64,000 nt of DNA from an uncultured Coriobacteriales bacterium (GTDB lineage Bacteria > Actinomycetota > Coriobacteriia > Coriobacteriales > UMGS124). Of the stretch, positions 34,512-44,080 are shown one piece after another; position 1 is the first letter of the stretch; every line of letters starts with the position of its first letter. The translations under genes and the position numbers were made by a program. The stretch lies in NCBI GenBank assembly GCA_902464015.1, contig CABQHM010000001.1, forward strand, positions 62,001 to 126,000. Direction: 5' to 3'. The notes under the pieces are model-generated. The model saw nothing but the letters and a program-made list of their open reading frames with translations. It had not been told where the DNA came from and did not search any database.

Positions 34512-35810
34512 ATGACCCAGAGCCGCGAACGCACACGCACATGGCCTGCGAAAACCCTCACACGCAGGGATTTCATCGACTTAGCCGCTGCTGCTGGCGC
34601 AGGTGCGGCGTGCGTTGCGGCTCTGGGACTTGCGGGATGCTCTTGCGCCGACGACGGCGAGGTCGCAAACGGCGCGGCGACGTCGGCGAACCAGACGAGC
34701 GGCTCTGATGGGGACAACCCTGCGAGCGCCGAGCGTCCCTCGTGGAGCAACCCCGAGGTGGGAGGCAACCTTGTGCACACGGGCAGCCTCGACCTCGCCT
34801 GGGCCACAGGCTTCACCGTGGACCTCTACGAGGGAGACCGCGCCCTTGTCTGCATCGCCGACGGCACGCGCTACCTTTTTGTGCCCGCAGGCGATGCGTC
34901 CCAGGAAATCGCCGACGACATCACGGTGCTTGAGCGGCCCCTTTCGAACATCTACCTCGCAAGCTCCTCAACGCTGTGCCTCTTTGCGGCCCTCGACGCC
35001 GTGGATTGCGTGAGCCATGTGAGCGTCACGCAGGAAACTTGTACGGTAGAGGCGTTTACGCAGGCCATCGCCTCGGGGGACATCGTCTACGGCGGCAAGT
35101 ACAGCGCACCCGACTACGAGGCGTTTCTCAACGGCGGCTGCAGGCTCGCCGTGGAGAACACGATGATCTACCACACCCCCGAGGTGCGCGAGAAGCTCAT
35201 GCAGCTCGGCGTTCCCGTCATCGTTGAACAATCGAGCCTGGAGAGCGCCCCGCTCGGCAGGCTCGAATGGATCATGCTGTGGGGCGCCATGCTCGACAAG
35301 GTGTCGGCGGCCCAAGAGGTTCTCGACAGGCAAGCCCAGCTTATCGCAGACGTTGAGGCGCGTGTGGCAGCCCAGCCGCTCGACTGCACCGTCGCCTTCT
35401 TCTACATCAACGCCAACGGCGCGGCCGTGGTGCGAAAACCCGGCGACTACGTGGCGAAGATGATTGCCATGGCGGGCGGCACCTACGCGTTTGCCCAGCT
35501 CGCAGGCGCTGACGAGAACCGTTCCTCCTCCACCACGCTCGAGATGGAGGCGTTCTACGCCCAGGCAAAAGACGCTGACGTCATCATCTACAACTCCACG
35601 GTGGCAGGCAGGCTCAAAGGACTCGACGAGCTTGTGGCGCTCAACCCCTTGCTCGCTGACTTCAAGGCCGTCAAGAACCGCCGGGCCTGGTGCTGCGAGC
35701 AGAACGTCTACCAGCAGATGACTGCGACGGGCGAAGTGGTGGCCGACCTGCACGAGGCGATAGCCGACACCGAACGCGATGAGCTCACCTTCTTCTTCAG
35801 GCTCACATGA
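34512..35810 (+). CDS. btuF: corrinoid/iron-type ABC transporter substrate-binding lipoprotein
   Basis: The 432-residue protein begins with a Tat-type lipoprotein signal (LTRRDFIDLAAAAGAG) and lipobox LGLAGC. The mature part is a BtuF/FepB-like periplasmic-binding fold: LERPLSNIYLASSSTLCLF, a central helix linker (LGRLEWIMLWGAMLDKVSAA) and VKNRRAWCCEQNVYQQM. A corrinoid ligand is inferred from the flanking riboswitch and cbi genes; cobinamide, heme or siderophores cannot be excluded. It overlaps the transporter permease gene by ATGA if the longer permease start is used. Confidence 0.85.
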   Translation: MTQSRERTRTWPAKTLTRRDFIDLAAAAGAGAACVAALGLAGCSCADDGEVANGAATSANQTSGSDGDNPASAERPSWSNPEVGGNLVHTGSLDLAWATGFTVDLYEGDRALVCIADGTRYLFVPAGDASQEIADDITVLERPLSNIYLASSSTLCLFAALDAVDCVSHVSVTQETCTVEAFTQAIASGDIVYGGKYSAPDYEAFLNGGCRLAVENTMIYHTPEVREKLMQLGVPVIVEQSSLESAPLGRLEWIMLWGAMLDKVSAAQEVLDRQAQLIADVEARVAAQPLDCTVAFFYINANGAAVVRKPGDYVAKMIAMAGGTYAFAQLAGADENRSSSTTLEMEAFYAQAKDADVIIYNSTVAGRLKGLDELVALNPLLADFKAVKNRRAWCCEQNVYQQMTATGEVVADLHEAIADTERDELTFFFRLT

Positions 35811-35827
35811 CACACGAAAGGCGCACG

Positions 35828-36865
35828 ATGAGGCACACAGACAGCTGGCGAGACAGCAAGCGGCGATTCGTCGTGACCATGGTGCTGGCAAGCCTGGTGC
35901 TGGTGGCGCTTCTGTGCGCGAACCTGTGCATCGGGTCGGTGGGCATGAGCCCTGCCGAGCTGCTGGGAGCGCTCGCAGCAGGCCCGGGGGCAAGCGGCCT
36001 TGAAGCGAGCGTCATCTGGCAGATACGCCTGCCCCGCGCCGTGAGTGCCGCCATTCTCGGCGGGGCGCTTGCGTGCTCGGGCTTCTTGCTGCAGACCTTC
36101 TTCAACAACCCCATCGCGAGCCCCTACATCCTGGGCATCTCGGCAGGCGCCAAGTGCGCACTGGCCGCCGTGACGATCTGCGTCATCGGAGCAGGCGGGG
36201 CGCTTGCGTCCTGGCAGGTGGTGGGCGCGGCGTTTGTGGGCTCGCTGGCGGCAACCGCCCTGGTACTGGGCTTGTCAACAAAGATTCGCTCTATGAGCAT
36301 GCTCATTGTCGCCGGCGTGATGGCAGGCTATGTCTTCAACGCGATCACCGACTTCCTCGTGACCTTTGCAAGCGACCAGAACATCGTGAACCTGCACAAC
36401 TGGGCCCTGGGCAGCTTCTCGGGGGCTACCTGGAGCCAGGTGGGCGTTGAGGCAGCCGTGTGCGCCGCGGGCTTCGCGGCCTCGATGGCGCTGGCAAAAC
36501 CTATGGCGGCTTTCCAGCTCGGCGAGGGCTACGCCAAGAGCGTCGGCGTCAACGTGCGGCTCTTCCGCGCGGCGCTCATCGCCGTGGCAAGCCTTTTGGC
36601 CGCCTGCGTCACCGCTTATGCCGGCCCCGTGGGATTCGTGGGCATCGCGGTGCCCTACCTGGCGCGTACGGCGCTTGCCTCCTCGAAGCCCGTGCGCGCA
36701 GTGCCGGCGTGCCTGGTGATGGGGGCTGCCTTCTGCCTTCTGTGCGACCTGGTGGCGCGCACGCTCTTCTCCCCCACCGAGCTCAACCTGGGCACGGTCA
36801 CAGCCGTGTTCGGCGCACCGGTGGTCATCACGCTCATGATGCGCCGCACCCGGGAGGGACGTTAA
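35828..36865 (+). CDS. btuC: FecCD-family ABC permease (BtuC-like)
   Basis: A 345-residue permease with about nine or ten transmembrane helices and FecCD landmarks: IRLPRAVSAAILGGALACSG, LLQTFFNNPIASPYILGIS, FQLGEGYAKSVGVNV and the coupling region GPVGFVGIAVPYLAR. It imports the ligand released by BtuF. ATG 35828 has GAAAGG upstream; an ATG at 35807 overlapping the btuF stop is an alternative. The btuD start follows its stop directly. Confidence 0.92.
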   Translation: MRHTDSWRDSKRRFVVTMVLASLVLVALLCANLCIGSVGMSPAELLGALAAGPGASGLEASVIWQIRLPRAVSAAILGGALACSGFLLQTFFNNPIASPYILGISAGAKCALAAVTICVIGAGGALASWQVVGAAFVGSLAATALVLGLSTKIRSMSMLIVAGVMAGYVFNAITDFLVTFASDQNIVNLHNWALGSFSGATWSQVGVEAAVCAAGFAASMALAKPMAAFQLGEGYAKSVGVNVRLFRAALIAVASLLAACVTAYAGPVGFVGIAVPYLARTALASSKPVRAVPACLVMGAAFCLLCDLVARTLFSPTELNLGTVTAVFGAPVVITLMMRRTREGR

Positions 36866-38089
36866 ATGATCAGGCAGATGGCGTTGCAGACGTACGGCCT
36901 CAATGTGGGATACGGGCGACGCTGCGTGGTGGGAGGCGTCACGCTCGACCTTGTGCCCGGCGAAGTGCTCTGCCTCGTGGGGCCCAACGGCTCGGGCAAG
37001 TCGACCCTGCTCAAGACAATCGCCGGCCAGATTGCGCCCCTAGGCGGCACCGTGCTGCTCGATGGGCGCGACGCGAGCTCCTTCAAGGCAGACGAGCTGG
37101 CCCGCAGCCTCTCGGTGATGCTCACGGGGCGCATGGCCTGCGAGATGCTGAGCTGCCTAGACGTGGTGGAGACGGGCCGCATCCCCTACACGAACGCCCT
37201 GGGCACACTGCGCGAGGCCGACCGCGAAGCGGTGAAGGGTGCCATGCAGGCCGTGGGCGCCTGGGAGCTGCGCGAGCGCGACTTCATGCAGATAAGCGAC
37301 GGCCAACGCCAGCGCGTGCTGCTGGCCCGCGCCATCGCCCAGGACGCACCCGTGATGGCGCTCGACGAACCCACCTCCTACCTCGACATTCGCCATCAGC
37401 TGGAGCTGCTTGCCTGTGTGCGCGACCTTGCGCGCACGCGCGGGTGGACCTGCCTGCTGTCGCTGCACGAGCTCGCCTTGGCCCAGAAGGTTGCCGACCG
37501 GGTGGCCTGCGTGTGCGAGGGCGGCATATATGCGCAAGGTGCCCCCGAGGACGTGCTTGACGCGCCCACGGTGGCCCATGTGTTCGACTTGGGGCGCGCG
37601 GCTTGGAGCGCGGCGCTGGGATGCGTGGAGGATGCGCCGCTCGAAAGCGCGGCCCGCGTGTTTGTGCTTGGAGGCGCGGGCACAGCGGCAGCCTCGATGC
37701 GTGCGCTGCGCCGCGAGGGCGTGGGCTTCTGCGCAGGCGTGCTGCCTGAAAACGACGTGGATTGTGTGCTTGCACATAGGCTCACGGCCCACGTGGTGAG
37801 CACGTCGGCCTTTACTCTGCCCGGCAAGGAGACGATGGCGCTGGCCCGTGAGATGCTTGCGGGTTGCGAGGCACTTGTGGACTGCCTGAGCTCGATGGAT
37901 GCGGGGCCTCTGGAGGCCTGCCGACGCGATATGCTCGCGTGCGCACAAGCGGCAGGGCTTCCCGTCCATGGGAGCGCAGTACAGTATTTGGAAGCGTTGC
38001 GCAATCAAAAAGCACACGAAGATGCAGGCAGAGAGGTATGTATTTGCTGCGATGCCACGGCGGCGCGAGCAGAGGCGGTGAGGCCATGA
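36866..38089 (+). CDS. btuD: ABC transporter ATPase (BtuD-like) with extra C-terminal domain
   Basis: Residues 1-250 form a FecE/BtuD-type ATPase: Walker A GPNGSGKST, an ISDGQRQRVLLARAIAQ signature (ISDGQ rather than LSGGQ), Walker B VMALDEPTSYLD and the H-loop LSLHELALA. The Q-loop region reads SVMLTGRM, with Thr where Gln is usual. Residues about 265-385 form a separate alpha/beta domain (ARVFVLGGAGTAAASMRAL, LPENDVDCVLAHRL, LSSMDAGPLEACRRD) not present in E. coli BtuD; its role is unknown. The stop overlaps cbiD by ATGA. Confidence 0.88.
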   Translation: MIRQMALQTYGLNVGYGRRCVVGGVTLDLVPGEVLCLVGPNGSGKSTLLKTIAGQIAPLGGTVLLDGRDASSFKADELARSLSVMLTGRMACEMLSCLDVVETGRIPYTNALGTLREADREAVKGAMQAVGAWELRERDFMQISDGQRQRVLLARAIAQDAPVMALDEPTSYLDIRHQLELLACVRDLARTRGWTCLLSLHELALAQKVADRVACVCEGGIYAQGAPEDVLDAPTVAHVFDLGRAAWSAALGCVEDAPLESAARVFVLGGAGTAAASMRALRREGVGFCAGVLPENDVDCVLAHRLTAHVVSTSAFTLPGKETMALAREMLAGCEALVDCLSSMDAGPLEACRRDMLACAQAAGLPVHGSAVQYLEALRNQKAHEDAGREVCICCDATAARAEAVRP

Positions 38090-39300
38090 CGCTCGAGCAC
38101 TATGTCGAGGTCGGCAAGAAGCGCCTGCGCTGCGGCTACACCACGGGCACCTGCGCGGCCGCGGCGGCCCAGGCCTGCGGGCAGGCGCTTCTTGCGGGGA
38201 GCTTTCCCCACTCCCTGCGCATCGACACCCCGGCGGGCGTTGCTGTGGTAGTGGAACCCGAAGAGATGCATCGGGGCACCGATGCACAGGGCACCCCCTG
38301 GTCAAGCTGCGGGGTGCGCAAGGACGCAGGCGACGACGCGGATGCCACCGACGACGCGCTGGTCGTGGTACGCGTGAGCCTCACGGACACTCCGGGCACA
38401 ACAATTGAGGGTGGTGCCGGCGTGGGGCGCGTGACGCGCGCCGGGCTCGACCAGCCCGTGGGAGCCGCGGCCATCAACTCGGTACCCCGCGCCATGATTG
38501 CCTCCGAGCTCGAGCGGATTGCCCGCGAGCATGGCTGGCATGGCGGCTTTGCGGTGGAGGTGTCGGTGCCCGGCGGAGAAGAAATCGCACGCAAGACCTT
38601 CAACCCGCGCCTGGGCATTGAAGGGGGCATTTCGATTCTGGGAACGTCGGGCATCGTGCGGCCCATGAGCGAGGAGGCCCTCGTCGAGTCCATCCGCCTG
38701 GAGATGCGCATGAGACGTGCGCAGGGACTGCGCGACCTTGTGCTCGTGCCGGGAAACTACGGCCAGGACTGGGCGCAAGACAGGGAAGGCGTCGACCCCA
38801 CACATATCGTGAGCTGCTCGAACTTCCTGGGCGAGGCGCTTGATTACGCTGGTGTGCTCGGCTTTGAGACGCTTGTGCTCGTGGGGCATATGGGCAAGCT
38901 CGCCAAGGTCGCAACGGGCGCCATGAACACCCACTCGCGCGTGGCCGACGGGCGCGCCGAGGCGTTCGCGGCACATGCAGCCCTGGCAGGTGCAGGGCGC
39001 GACGACATCGCCCGCCTTATGGAGTGCGCCACGACCGACGAGGCGCTTGAGGTGCTCGCGGGGCACGGCCCAGGCGAGACGGCCGTCTCAGATGAGCGAG
39101 AGTGCCTGCTCGCCACAACGCTGCGCGGCCTCACGCAGGCAATTGCGTGGCACGTAAGCCGGCGAGGAGACCCCGTACGCTGCGAGGTCGTGGTGTTCTC
39201 GAAGGCATGGGGCGAGTTGGGACGATCGGGTGGGGCGCAGGAACTCTTGGACAGGCACCGCGTGCGCGGCACGGCGGCAAGGAAGGAAGGCCGGATATGA
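38086..39300 (+). CDS. cbiD: cobalt-precorrin-5B C1-methyltransferase
   Basis: CbiD (404 aa) methylates C-1 during anaerobic corrin ring formation. It opens with the family signature LRCGYTTGTCAAAAAQA and continues with GRVTRAGLDQPVGAAAINSVPR, NPRLGIEGGISILGTSGIVRPMS and VLVGHMGKLAKVA. The ATG at 38086 overlaps the btuD stop. The C-terminus runs into the cbiF start (ATGA). Confidence 0.95.
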   Translation: MTLEHYVEVGKKRLRCGYTTGTCAAAAAQACGQALLAGSFPHSLRIDTPAGVAVVVEPEEMHRGTDAQGTPWSSCGVRKDAGDDADATDDALVVVRVSLTDTPGTTIEGGAGVGRVTRAGLDQPVGAAAINSVPRAMIASELERIAREHGWHGGFAVEVSVPGGEEIARKTFNPRLGIEGGISILGTSGIVRPMSEEALVESIRLEMRMRRAQGLRDLVLVPGNYGQDWAQDREGVDPTHIVSCSNFLGEALDYAGVLGFETLVLVGHMGKLAKVATGAMNTHSRVADGRAEAFAAHAALAGAGRDDIARLMECATTDEALEVLAGHGPGETAVSDERECLLATTLRGLTQAIAWHVSRRGDPVRCEVVVFSKAWGELGRSGGAQELLDRHRVRGTAARKEGRI

Positions 39301-40178
39301 TCGACTTTGTGGGAGCGGGCCCGGGCGCCGTCGACCTCATAACCGTGCGCGGCATGCATGCCCTGCAGCAGGCAGACGTCGTGGTGTACGCAGGCTCACT
39401 GGTAGATCCCGAGATGCTGTCGTATTGCCGTCCCGAGGTGAAAGTGCACGACTCGGCACATATGACGCTTGAGGAAGTCGTCGACGTGCTCGTGGCAAGC
39501 GACCGCGCAGGCAAGCACACCGTGCGCCTGCACACGGGAGACCCGGCCATGTACGGGGCCATCCGCGAGCAGATGGACCTGCTCGACGAGGCAGGCGTGA
39601 CCTATCGGGTGATACCCGGCGTGTCGAGCGTGTTTGCCGCGGCAGCGGCCCTCAACTGCGAGTTCACCCTGCCCAGCGTGTCCCAGTCGCTCGTGCTCAC
39701 ACGCGTGGAGGGGCGCACGCCGGTGCCGAGCGGCGAGGAGCTGCGCACGTTTGCCGCCCATGGCTGCACCATCGCGCTCTTTCTCTCCTGCGGTCTGCTC
39801 GAACGCGCCCGTGAGGAGCTGCTTACAGGAGACCTGTCGCCCCAGACCCCGGCGGCCCTTGTGTATCGTGCAAGCTGGCCCGATGAGAAAATCGTGCGCT
39901 GCGATGTAGGGAGCCTGCCCGAAGCGGCCCGCGAGGCAGGACTCAGCAGGCAGGCAATCGTGCTCGTGGGAGACGCCCTAGCCGGCAGCCTTAAAGCCGC
40001 CCACGCCGAGCGGTCGCTGCTCTACGACCCGAGCTTCACGCACGGCTACCGCGTGGGAACGGGTGGAGACGAAACGCTGGCAGGCAGCGCGGATGCGGGC
40101 CCGGCGGCGCAGGATGACACGCAAGGTATGCAGGGCACGCAGGACCTACGCGACCCGCACGACGAGGCGCACGCATGA
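39297..40178 (+). CDS. cbiF: cobalt-precorrin-4 C11-methyltransferase
   Basis: SAM-dependent tetrapyrrole methylase (293 aa) of the CobM/CbiF family. It has the class III motifs VGAGPGAVDLITVRGMHAL, VVYAGSLVDPEML, HTGDPAMYGAIREQ and IPGVSSVFAAAAALN. The last about 40 residues (QDDTQGMQGTQDLRDPHDEA) are a low-complexity tail absent from typical family members (about 250 aa). GGAAGGAAGG lies before ATG 39297. It is coupled to cbiD and cbiG by ATGA overlaps. Confidence 0.95.
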   Translation: MIDFVGAGPGAVDLITVRGMHALQQADVVVYAGSLVDPEMLSYCRPEVKVHDSAHMTLEEVVDVLVASDRAGKHTVRLHTGDPAMYGAIREQMDLLDEAGVTYRVIPGVSSVFAAAAALNCEFTLPSVSQSLVLTRVEGRTPVPSGEELRTFAAHGCTIALFLSCGLLERAREELLTGDLSPQTPAALVYRASWPDEKIVRCDVGSLPEAAREAGLSRQAIVLVGDALAGSLKAAHAERSLLYDPSFTHGYRVGTGGDETLAGSADAGPAAQDDTQGMQGTQDLRDPHDEAHA

Positions 40179-41332
40179 GCCAGATTGCCATCGCGGGGTT
40201 CACGACAAGCGGCTGCGTTCTGGCCCAAAAGATAGTCAGCGAACTGGAAGGCGCCCGTGCCTGGGCACCGCACCGCATCTCCGAAGAAGTGGGCCTACCC
40301 GGCTTCGACAGTGTCGGGGCATGGGCAGGCGAGGCTTTTGCGCACGGCTGCGACGGCATCGTCTTCGTGGGAGCGTGCGGCATCGCCGTGCGCGCCATAG
40401 CCCCGTATGTGACCAGCAAGATGCACGACCCCGCTGTCGTGTGCGTGGACGAGGCCGGCACTTGGGCAATATCCCTGCTCAGCGGCCATGTGGGCGGCGC
40501 AAACGACCTTGCGCGCCACATCGCGCGCATCGTGGGGGCCACGCCTGTCGTCACCACGGCCACCGACGTGCGCGGCGCCTTCGCCATCGACGAGTGGGCG
40601 GCACGGCAAGGCCTCGTCATCGCAAATCCCCAGCTCATCAAGCATGTTTCAGGCGCACTGCTCGAGGGTGGGCACGTTGGGGTGCGCGTGGGACGGCAGG
40701 TGTCCCTGACAGGCGAGCTTCCCGCGGGGTTCGTGCGCGAGGAGTGCGCAGGCGACACGAGCAGCGCAAGCGACACGAACGACACTGGCGACATCCGCAA
40801 GCCCTGCCCCGCAGGAGCCGCCCCCGACTCAGCGGATGCATCTCACGTTCTTCACGCGCACGTCCACATCGGGCCCGAGCTGCCCTGTGAAAACGACCCC
40901 GACACGCTGCATCTCATCACGCGCAACGCAGTGGTGGGCGTCGGGTGCAGGCGCGGTTGCGAGCCGGCAATCCTGCAAGACTGCGTCGAGGCAGCGCTGG
41001 TCGGCCTTGGTTTGGCGCCGGAATCAGTGCGCGCTCTGGCCACCATCGACCTCAAGGCCGCAGAGCCCGCCGTGGTCGAGCTTGCCGCAAAGCACGGCTG
41101 GCTCCTGCGCACCTTTAGCGCCCAGGCACTCGCCGCGCAAAGCGGTGACTTCGCATCGTCGGAGTTCGTGCGGGCCCACGTGGGCGTGGACAACGTGTGC
41201 GAGCGGGCCCTTGCCTGCTGCGGGGCCACGCGCATCCTCAGCAAGCAGGCCCATCAGGGAACGACCGTGGCCGTGGGCCTTGTGCCCAAGGCGCTCAGCT
41301 TTGATATGAAGGAAGGAAGCGACCATGCCTAA
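40175..41332 (+). CDS. cbiG: cobalt-precorrin-5A hydrolase
   Basis: CbiG (385 aa) opens the lactone of cobalt-precorrin-5A and releases the two-carbon fragment. The N-terminal part (DGIVFVGACGIAVRAIAPY, VISLLSGHVGG-like SLLSGHVGGANDLARHIA, TTATDVRGAFAIDEWA) and the C-terminal CobE-like domain (AVVGVGCRRGCEPAILQDCV, FVRAHVGVDNVCERAL) are both present, joined by a Ser/Asp/Ala-rich linker near 190-225. It overlaps cbiF and cbiH. Confidence 0.94.
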   Translation: MSQIAIAGFTTSGCVLAQKIVSELEGARAWAPHRISEEVGLPGFDSVGAWAGEAFAHGCDGIVFVGACGIAVRAIAPYVTSKMHDPAVVCVDEAGTWAISLLSGHVGGANDLARHIARIVGATPVVTTATDVRGAFAIDEWAARQGLVIANPQLIKHVSGALLEGGHVGVRVGRQVSLTGELPAGFVREECAGDTSSASDTNDTGDIRKPCPAGAAPDSADASHVLHAHVHIGPELPCENDPDTLHLITRNAVVGVGCRRGCEPAILQDCVEAALVGLGLAPESVRALATIDLKAAEPAVVELAAKHGWLLRTFSAQALAAQSGDFASSEFVRAHVGVDNVCERALACCGATRILSKQAHQGTTVAVGLVPKALSFDMKEGSDHA

Positions 41333-42068
41333 GCTCTACGTTGTGGGCCTGGGACCCGGAGCGGGAGCCGACCTCACCCAGCGTGCCCGCGCGGCGCTCG
41401 AAGAAAGCCAGGTCATAGCCGGATACACGACCTACGTCAACCTTGTGCGCGATGCCTTTCCCGAAAAAGAGCTGCTCGTAAGCGGCATGCGCGGCGAGGT
41501 TCAGCGCTGTCGGGCGGCCCTGGAGCATGCGGCAGGAGGGGCGACGGTGGCTCTCGTGTGCTCGGGCGATCCGGGCGTCTACGGCATGGCGGGCCTCGTG
41601 CTCGAACTCGCCCAGGACATGGGCCTGGCAGACGCAGTCGAGGTTGAGGTCGTGGCCGGTGTCACCGCCGCCACGGGAGGAGCGGCGCTTTTGGGCGCGC
41701 CCCTCATGCACGACTTCTGCCTCGTGTCGCTTTCCGACCTGCTCACACCCTGGGATGCCATCGAGGCGAGGCTGCGTGCGGCAGCGCGTGCCGGCTTTGT
41801 CATCTGCCTCTACAACCCCTGCTCCCACGGCAGGCCCGACCACCTGGCACACGCGACGCAGATCCTGCTTGAGGAGCTGCCGGCGAGCTGCGTGTGTGGC
41901 ATCGCACATAACGTGGGCAGACCCGGCGAAAGCGCGCGCGTGCTCACCTTGGGCGAACTCGCGGATGCCCCGGCCGACATGACGAGCGTTGTCTACGTGG
42001 GCAACGCCACAACGCGCGAAATCGCCGGCCGCATGGTGACGCCGCGCGGCTACCAGGTGAGGCAGTAG
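41325..42068 (+). CDS. cbiH: precorrin-3B C17-methyltransferase
   Basis: CobJ/CbiH-type methylase (247 aa) that contracts the ring and methylates C-17. Motifs: LYVVGLGPGAGADLTQRA, VIAGYTTYVNLV, VCSGDPGVYGMAGLVLE, VVAGVTAATGGAALLGAP and FVICLYNPCSHGRPDHL. Family length is normal. It overlaps cbiG by 8 bp and abuts cbiJ. Confidence 0.95.
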   Translation: MPKLYVVGLGPGAGADLTQRARAALEESQVIAGYTTYVNLVRDAFPEKELLVSGMRGEVQRCRAALEHAAGGATVALVCSGDPGVYGMAGLVLELAQDMGLADAVEVEVVAGVTAATGGAALLGAPLMHDFCLVSLSDLLTPWDAIEARLRAAARAGFVICLYNPCSHGRPDHLAHATQILLEELPASCVCGIAHNVGRPGESARVLTLGELADAPADMTSVVYVGNATTREIAGRMVTPRGYQVRQ

Positions 42069-42842
42069 ATGGCAGGCGGCTCTCAGGCATGCCGCGTCCT
42101 CGTGTTCGCCGGAACCACAGAGGGCCGCGAGCTGGCATCATGGCTGAGCACGCAAGACGGCGTGGAAACGTGCGTGTCGTGCGCGACCGACTTCGGGGCG
42201 CACCTTCTAGGGGCGCTCCCCCACACTCGCGTCTTGGCACAGCGTCTGGACGAGGTGGGCATGGAACACCTCATGGCACAGGGCGCGTTTGATGTGGTGG
42301 TTGACTGCACGCACCCCTACGCAAGCGTTGTCACCGCGAATGCCCGCGCGGCAGCCCTGGCGCAGGGATGCGAGTACCTGCGCGTTGTGCGCGAGGGGGA
42401 GCCCGTTGGCGATTGGATTCGGGCGGAGTCGCCGGCGCATGCCGCCGAACTGCTGGCCGGCCTTCCCGGAGACATCCTGCTCACCACGGGCACGAAGGAC
42501 ATCGCCGCCTACTGCTCGCAACCCGGCCTTCGTGAGCGCATCTGGGTACGCTGCCTTCCCAACGAGGCATCGGTTCAGGCGGCGCGGCAAGCGGGCATCC
42601 CGCCCGAGCGCATCGTGGGTGCCATGGGACCGTTCTCCCTGGAAGACAACGTGGCGCTCATCAGACACAGCGGCGCGCGCATCCTCGTGACAAAGGCCTC
42701 GGGCACGACGGGCGGTTTTTGGGAGAAAGTGCAGGCAGCACGAAAGACGAGGTGCACGCTTGTCGTCATTGGGCGGCCGACGAAAGAAGAGGGCCTCACG
42801 CTTGAGGAGGCCAAGGCACAGCTGGCAAGGAGGTTTGGATGA
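42069..42842 (+). CDS. cbiJ: precorrin-6A reductase
   Basis: CbiJ/CobK (257 aa) reduces the macrocycle with NAD(P)H. Landmarks are VLVFAGTTEGRELASWL near the N-terminus, DVVVDCTHPYASVVTANA, GDILLTTGTKDI, PERIVGAMGPFS and LVTKASGTTGGFWEK. The ATG directly follows the cbiH stop; the 3' end overlaps the next ORF by 4 bp. Confidence 0.93.
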   Translation: MAGGSQACRVLVFAGTTEGRELASWLSTQDGVETCVSCATDFGAHLLGALPHTRVLAQRLDEVGMEHLMAQGAFDVVVDCTHPYASVVTANARAAALAQGCEYLRVVREGEPVGDWIRAESPAHAAELLAGLPGDILLTTGTKDIAAYCSQPGLRERIWVRCLPNEASVQAARQAGIPPERIVGAMGPFSLEDNVALIRHSGARILVTKASGTTGGFWEKVQAARKTRCTLVVIGRPTKEEGLTLEEAKAQLARRFG

Positions 42843-44080
42843 GGGTCGACATCGTAGGCGCAGGACCCGCAGGTCGGGAAGGCATGACCCTTGGCGGCAT
42901 GCAAGCACTCGAAGAGGCGCAGCTCGTCATCGGAGCCGCCCGCGTCTTGCAAGAGCTCGCCCTGGAGACAGATGCCCGCCAAGTGGCCCTGGTGAGTCCC
43001 TCGGACATCGCCGAGGTGCTGGCCGGCCAAGCCCAAGCAGGCATCGAGCGCGCGGCCGTGGCAGTCTCGGGCGACGTGGGGCTCTACAGCCTCGCCGCCC
43101 CCCTGCGTGCCACTCTGGCAAGCATGCCGAACATCGAGCTCCACGAGCACCCGGGCGTCTCCTCCCTGCAATGCCTGTGCGCGAGGCTCCATATGCCCTG
43201 GCAGGATGCCCATGTGCTCTCGGCTCACGGGCGGGCGTGCGATGTGGCCGGAGCCGCCCAATGCCACCGGCTCACCTTCGCGCTCACGGGCGGGGCGATT
43301 CGCGCCCACAACGTGTGCGCCGACCTCACAAGCCGCGGCATGGGCGACCTCACCGTGCACGTGGGCGAAAACCTCTGCAGCCCCCGCGAGCGCGTGCTGA
43401 GCGGCACGGCCACCGAACTCGCCCGCGAGACGTTTGAAGACCTTGCCTGTATGCTCGTTGAGAATCCCTCGCCTGTCGAGCGCGCCTGGCAGGCACCAGG
43501 CCTGCGCGACACCGACCTCACGCGCGGCGACGCTCCCATGACAAAGGAAGAGGTGCGCCAGGCCATCGTGTGCAAGCTGCGCCTCGTGGCCGACGCCTGC
43601 GTGTGGGACATCGGCGCAGGTACGGGCTCGGTGAGCGTGGAATGCGGCCTGGCGGCATGCGCCGGGCGCGTGTACGCCGTGGAGGAAGTACCCGAGCGCG
43701 TCGACCTCATCGCCGAGAACGCCCGCAAGCTCGGGGCGCTCAACGTCTTCACCGTCGAGGGGAAGGCGCCCGCAGCGCTTGACGGCCTGCCCGCCCCCAC
43801 GCACGCCTTCATCGGGGGCTCGGCAGGCTCGTTTGCCCAGATCGCAGACGCGGTGCTCGCCGCCAACCCTGAGGCGCGCATGGTGGCAAGCGCCGTCACC
43901 ATCGAGACGCTCTACCAGGCGCTTCAGGCATTTCAGGCACACGACATGGCCAACGTCGAGGTCGCGCAGCTCGGTGTGGCGAAGGCGCGCGATCTCGGCG
44001 GATTGCACCTCATGGCCGCCCAGAACCCCGTGTGGATCGTAAGCGGCCAAGGCGTGCGAAACGAGGGTGCCTCATGCTGA
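42839..44080 (+). CDS. cbiET: fused precorrin-6Y C5,15-methyltransferase / decarboxylase (CbiE-CbiT)
   Basis: A 413-residue fusion. The N-terminal CbiE half is a tetrapyrrole methylase (VDIVGAGPAGREGMTLGG, VSGDVGLYSLAAPL, HPGVSSLQCLCARL, VLSAHGR). The C-terminal CbiT half is a Rossmann methyltransferase (MTKEEVRQAIVCKL, DIGAGTGSVSVECGLA, FIGGSAGSFAQI). This is the CobL arrangement; it methylates C-5 and C-15 and decarboxylates the C-12 acetate. ATGA overlap with cbiJ; the end overlaps cbiA by 7 bp. Confidence 0.95.
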   Translation: MRVDIVGAGPAGREGMTLGGMQALEEAQLVIGAARVLQELALETDARQVALVSPSDIAEVLAGQAQAGIERAAVAVSGDVGLYSLAAPLRATLASMPNIELHEHPGVSSLQCLCARLHMPWQDAHVLSAHGRACDVAGAAQCHRLTFALTGGAIRAHNVCADLTSRGMGDLTVHVGENLCSPRERVLSGTATELARETFEDLACMLVENPSPVERAWQAPGLRDTDLTRGDAPMTKEEVRQAIVCKLRLVADACVWDIGAGTGSVSVECGLAACAGRVYAVEEVPERVDLIAENARKLGALNVFTVEGKAPAALDGLPAPTHAFIGGSAGSFAQIADAVLAANPEARMVASAVTIETLYQALQAFQAHDMANVEVAQLGVAKARDLGGLHLMAAQNPVWIVSGQGVRNEGASC

